A program made the translations under genes and the position numbers. Positions 16,177 through 17,738 of a stretch of DNA of 17,738 bases are shown here, in pieces; positions within the stretch are counted from its first letter, which is position 1, and the number at the start of each line of letters is the position of its first letter. The notes under the pieces were generated by a model, which saw only the letters and a list, made by a program, of their open reading frames with translations, was not told the DNA's origin and ran no database searches. The stretch comes from Akkermansiaceae bacterium UBA1518. GTDB taxonomy: Bacteria; Verrucomicrobiota; Verrucomicrobiia; Verrucomicrobiales; Akkermansiaceae. Where the stretch lies: contig DCQM01000086.1 of the NCBI GenBank assembly GCA_002323895.1, positions 1 through 17,738 on the forward strand, given 5' to 3'.

Positions 16177-17142
16177 TTGAGTGAAAAAATTGCGATCCTA
16201 ACTTCTGGCGGAGATGCTGCGGGGATGAATCCCGCGGTGAAATCGGCTGCTGATTATGCCCGCAAGAAGGGGATGGTTCCTTACTTGGTTGAATGGGGAT
16301 TGAGAGGCTTGATTGAGGGGTGGATCAAAGAGGCCACGCCTGACCGTCTCAGTGGTATGCTCTATCGGGGCGGCACAGCGCTTGGCTCCTCGAGATCGAA
16401 GCGATTTTTTGAATATGAATTTAGAAAGCAAGCTTTTGATAATTTGCAGAATTTTGGGATTTCAAAACTTATCATCATTGGTGGAGATGGTTCCTTCAAC
16501 GCGTTAAACCAATTCTACGTCGATTTCAAGGTGCCGTTTGCGGGTATTCCTGCGACGATTGATAACGATATTTCGGGGACAGATTACTGCCTCGGGGTCG
16601 ATACAGCGCTGAATATGATTCGCTCAAGTGTAGATAGCATTAGGGATACTGCGTCTTCTTTTTCGAGGGCCTTTGTAATCGAGACGATGGGACGTGACTG
16701 TGGGTATCTCGCGATGGTAAGTGCGCTTGCAAATGGTGCGGAGGTTTGTCTGGTTCCGGAGATTAAGTATGATCTCGATGCGGTTGGCGAACGATTGCGG
16801 CAACAACGCGCAGCTGGAAAACGCTATGTTTTAGGGATTGTTGCGGAAGGAACTGGTATGGCCGAACCCTTAACACGATGGATGGGCGAATTTTTGGATA
16901 TGGATGCCCGTCTAACGGTTTTAGGACATGTTCAGCGAGGTGGTTCTCCGACAGTCTATGATCGGATTATGGCCTATAAATTTGCAGTTGCCGCCGTTGA
17001 TCACCTACTAGCTGGCGATACCAACCGGGTCGTGACTTTCAGGAATGGGCGGTTTGGTAGTTCATCGATCCACCAGATTTCTGATACCAAGCATGAATGT
17101 GAGGCCAGTTTGCTTGAGTTGGTTCGCGGATTGAGTTGCTAG
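16177..17142 (+). CDS. pfkA: 6-phosphofructokinase, probably ATP-dependent
   Basis: A 321-aa cytoplasmic glycolytic enzyme that phosphorylates fructose 6-phosphate to the 1,6-bisphosphate. Signatures in order are LTSGGDAAGMN (8-18), GGTALGSSRS (65-74), GGDGS (102-106), GIPATIDND (123-131) with catalytic Asp129, ETMGRDCGYLA (169-179) and LGHVQRGGSPTVYDR (249-263). Length matches E. coli PfkA (320). Gly105 in GGDGS is the residue that favours ATP; pyrophosphate-dependent enzymes usually carry Asp there. Two small departures are GGDAAG for GGDAPG and Ala126 before TIDND. The start is a TTG: an in-frame TGA at 16159-16161 leaves no ATG or GTG in between. It lies 33 nt after the active phosphatase and may share its transcript. 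Confidence 0.95.
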   Translation: MSEKIAILTSGGDAAGMNPAVKSAADYARKKGMVPYLVEWGLRGLIEGWIKEATPDRLSGMLYRGGTALGSSRSKRFFEYEFRKQAFDNLQNFGISKLIIIGGDGSFNALNQFYVDFKVPFAGIPATIDNDISGTDYCLGVDTALNMIRSSVDSIRDTASSFSRAFVIETMGRDCGYLAMVSALANGAEVCLVPEIKYDLDAVGERLRQQRAAGKRYVLGIVAEGTGMAEPLTRWMGEFLDMDARLTVLGHVQRGGSPTVYDRIMAYKFAVAAVDHLLAGDTNRVVTFRNGRFGSSSIHQISDTKHECEASLLELVRGLSC

Positions 17143-17738
17143 CGGATGACCCCGCGTTTTGAGTTTTCGATAAAGGTAAGAAGTTCACAAACTTTCTCAT
17201 TGTTCGCAACTGCCGGATCGAGGGTCTCAACTGCTTTAGTAAGATTGGTATCTTTCTTGAGGAAGAGTTTTTTGTAGGCAGTTCGGAGAGCTCGGATATC
17301 TTCATCACTAAAACCGCGCCTTTGGAGGCCAACTTGATTGACCCCGCGAATGGTGGATGGGTTTCCGTCGACGATCGTGAAGGGTGGGATGTCCTGAACG
17401 ATCTTGGAGATTCCTCCGGTAATGGAATGCGCTCCTACCTTGCAGAACTGATGGATGGCGGTGAGGCCGGAAATGATAGCATAGTCCGCGACGTGAACAT
17501 GGCCAGCGAGGGTTCCGTTGTTGGAAAGGATGACATTATTTCCGACTTGGCAATCGTGTGCGATGTGAGCGTAGGAGAGGCAAAGATTATCTGAGCCGAT
17601 TTGGGTCGGGGAGACTTCTTCGGTTCCGCGGTGGACAGTTGTGTTTTCACGAAAGACGTTGCGATCTCCTATTACGAGTGCAGTTGGCTCTCCGGAATAT
17701 TTGAGGTCCTGTGATTTAATGCCGATTGCAGCAAAGGG
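17139..17738 (-). CDS. lpxA: UDP-N-acetylglucosamine acyltransferase (5' part outside window)
   Basis: Minus-strand frame open from the window edge to TAG (17141-17139), 199 residues. This corresponds to roughly the last three quarters of the about 262-aa enzyme that transfers an R-3-hydroxyacyl chain from ACP to UDP-GlcNAc, the first step of lipid A synthesis. The hexapeptide-repeat beta-helix is clear (IGDRNVFRENTTVHRGTE, VGNNVILSNNGTLAGHV). The catalytic-region histidines are present in AHIAHDC, AGHV and IHQFC. The C-terminal helical part (NQVGLQRRGFSDEDI, ending KRGVIR) matches E. coli LpxA well. It converges on pfkA with a 4-nt overlap; the two stop codons are built from a shared CTAG. 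Its presence indicates a lipid A outer membrane. The N-terminal quarter and start are not in the window. Confidence 0.96.
   Translation of the reverse strand, partial: PFAAIGIKSQDLKYSGEPTALVIGDRNVFRENTTVHRGTEEVSPTQIGSDNLCLSYAHIAHDCQVGNNVILSNNGTLAGHVHVADYAIISGLTAIHQFCKVGAHSITGGISKIVQDIPPFTIVDGNPSTIRGVNQVGLQRRGFSDEDIRALRTAYKKLFLKKDTNLTKAVETLDPAVANNEKVCELLTFIENSKRGVIR

Overview
The window looks like a chromosomal segment of a Gram-negative bacterium. The partial lpxA at the right edge implies a lipid A outer membrane. My best guess is Verrucomicrobiota (Opitutae-like). This rests on gene content: a secreted calcineurin-like phosphoesterase with a LamG-type tail, PAS/SpoIIE phosphatases, and a DHDPS-like/LacI/epimerase/Gfo-Idh-MocA cluster. 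It is an inference, not a phylogeny. I see no tRNA, rRNA, CRISPR array, transposase or phage gene. Base composition looks even throughout, with no obvious island.

Left part (1-5668), plus strand. After the 3' end of an unidentified gene (1-132) and a leader region comes a Tas-like aldo/keto reductase (444-1460). A tight four-gene unit follows: a class I aldolase of the DHDPS/NAL family (1769-2689), a LacI-type regulator (2691-3695), a xylose-isomerase-like TIM-barrel epimerase/isomerase (3699-4523) and a Gfo/Idh/MocA dehydrogenase (4520-5668). Spacings are 1 nt, 3 nt and a 4-nt ATGA overlap. A 12-bp palindrome just upstream (1720-1731) is a candidate operator. The set reads as a self-regulated catabolic pathway for an unidentified sugar, polyol or sugar acid: oxidation, isomerisation, then aldol cleavage. 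An unrecognised 98-aa protein follows (5735-6031).

Middle (6179-10301), minus strand. A secreted metallophosphoesterase with a His-rich N-terminus and a LamG-like C-terminus is followed after 7 nt by a small four-helix membrane protein and then by nadB (L-aspartate oxidase, first step of de novo NAD synthesis). A perfect hairpin lies in the nadB leader.

Right part (10696-17738). A GlcD-type FAD oxidase, two tandem paralogous PAS-PAS-PAS-SpoIIE/PP2C phosphatases (joined by an ATGA overlap) and a 6-phosphofructokinase run on the plus strand with short gaps. They may form one transcription unit. lpxA converges on pfkA from the minus strand, and the two stop codons share a CTAG. The most striking observation is in the phosphatase pair. 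The second copy keeps all four acidic metal-ligand positions. The first, intact and full length, has replaced every one (Asp to Glu three times, Asp-Asp to Asn-Ala once). It therefore looks like a pseudophosphatase paired with an active paralogue.
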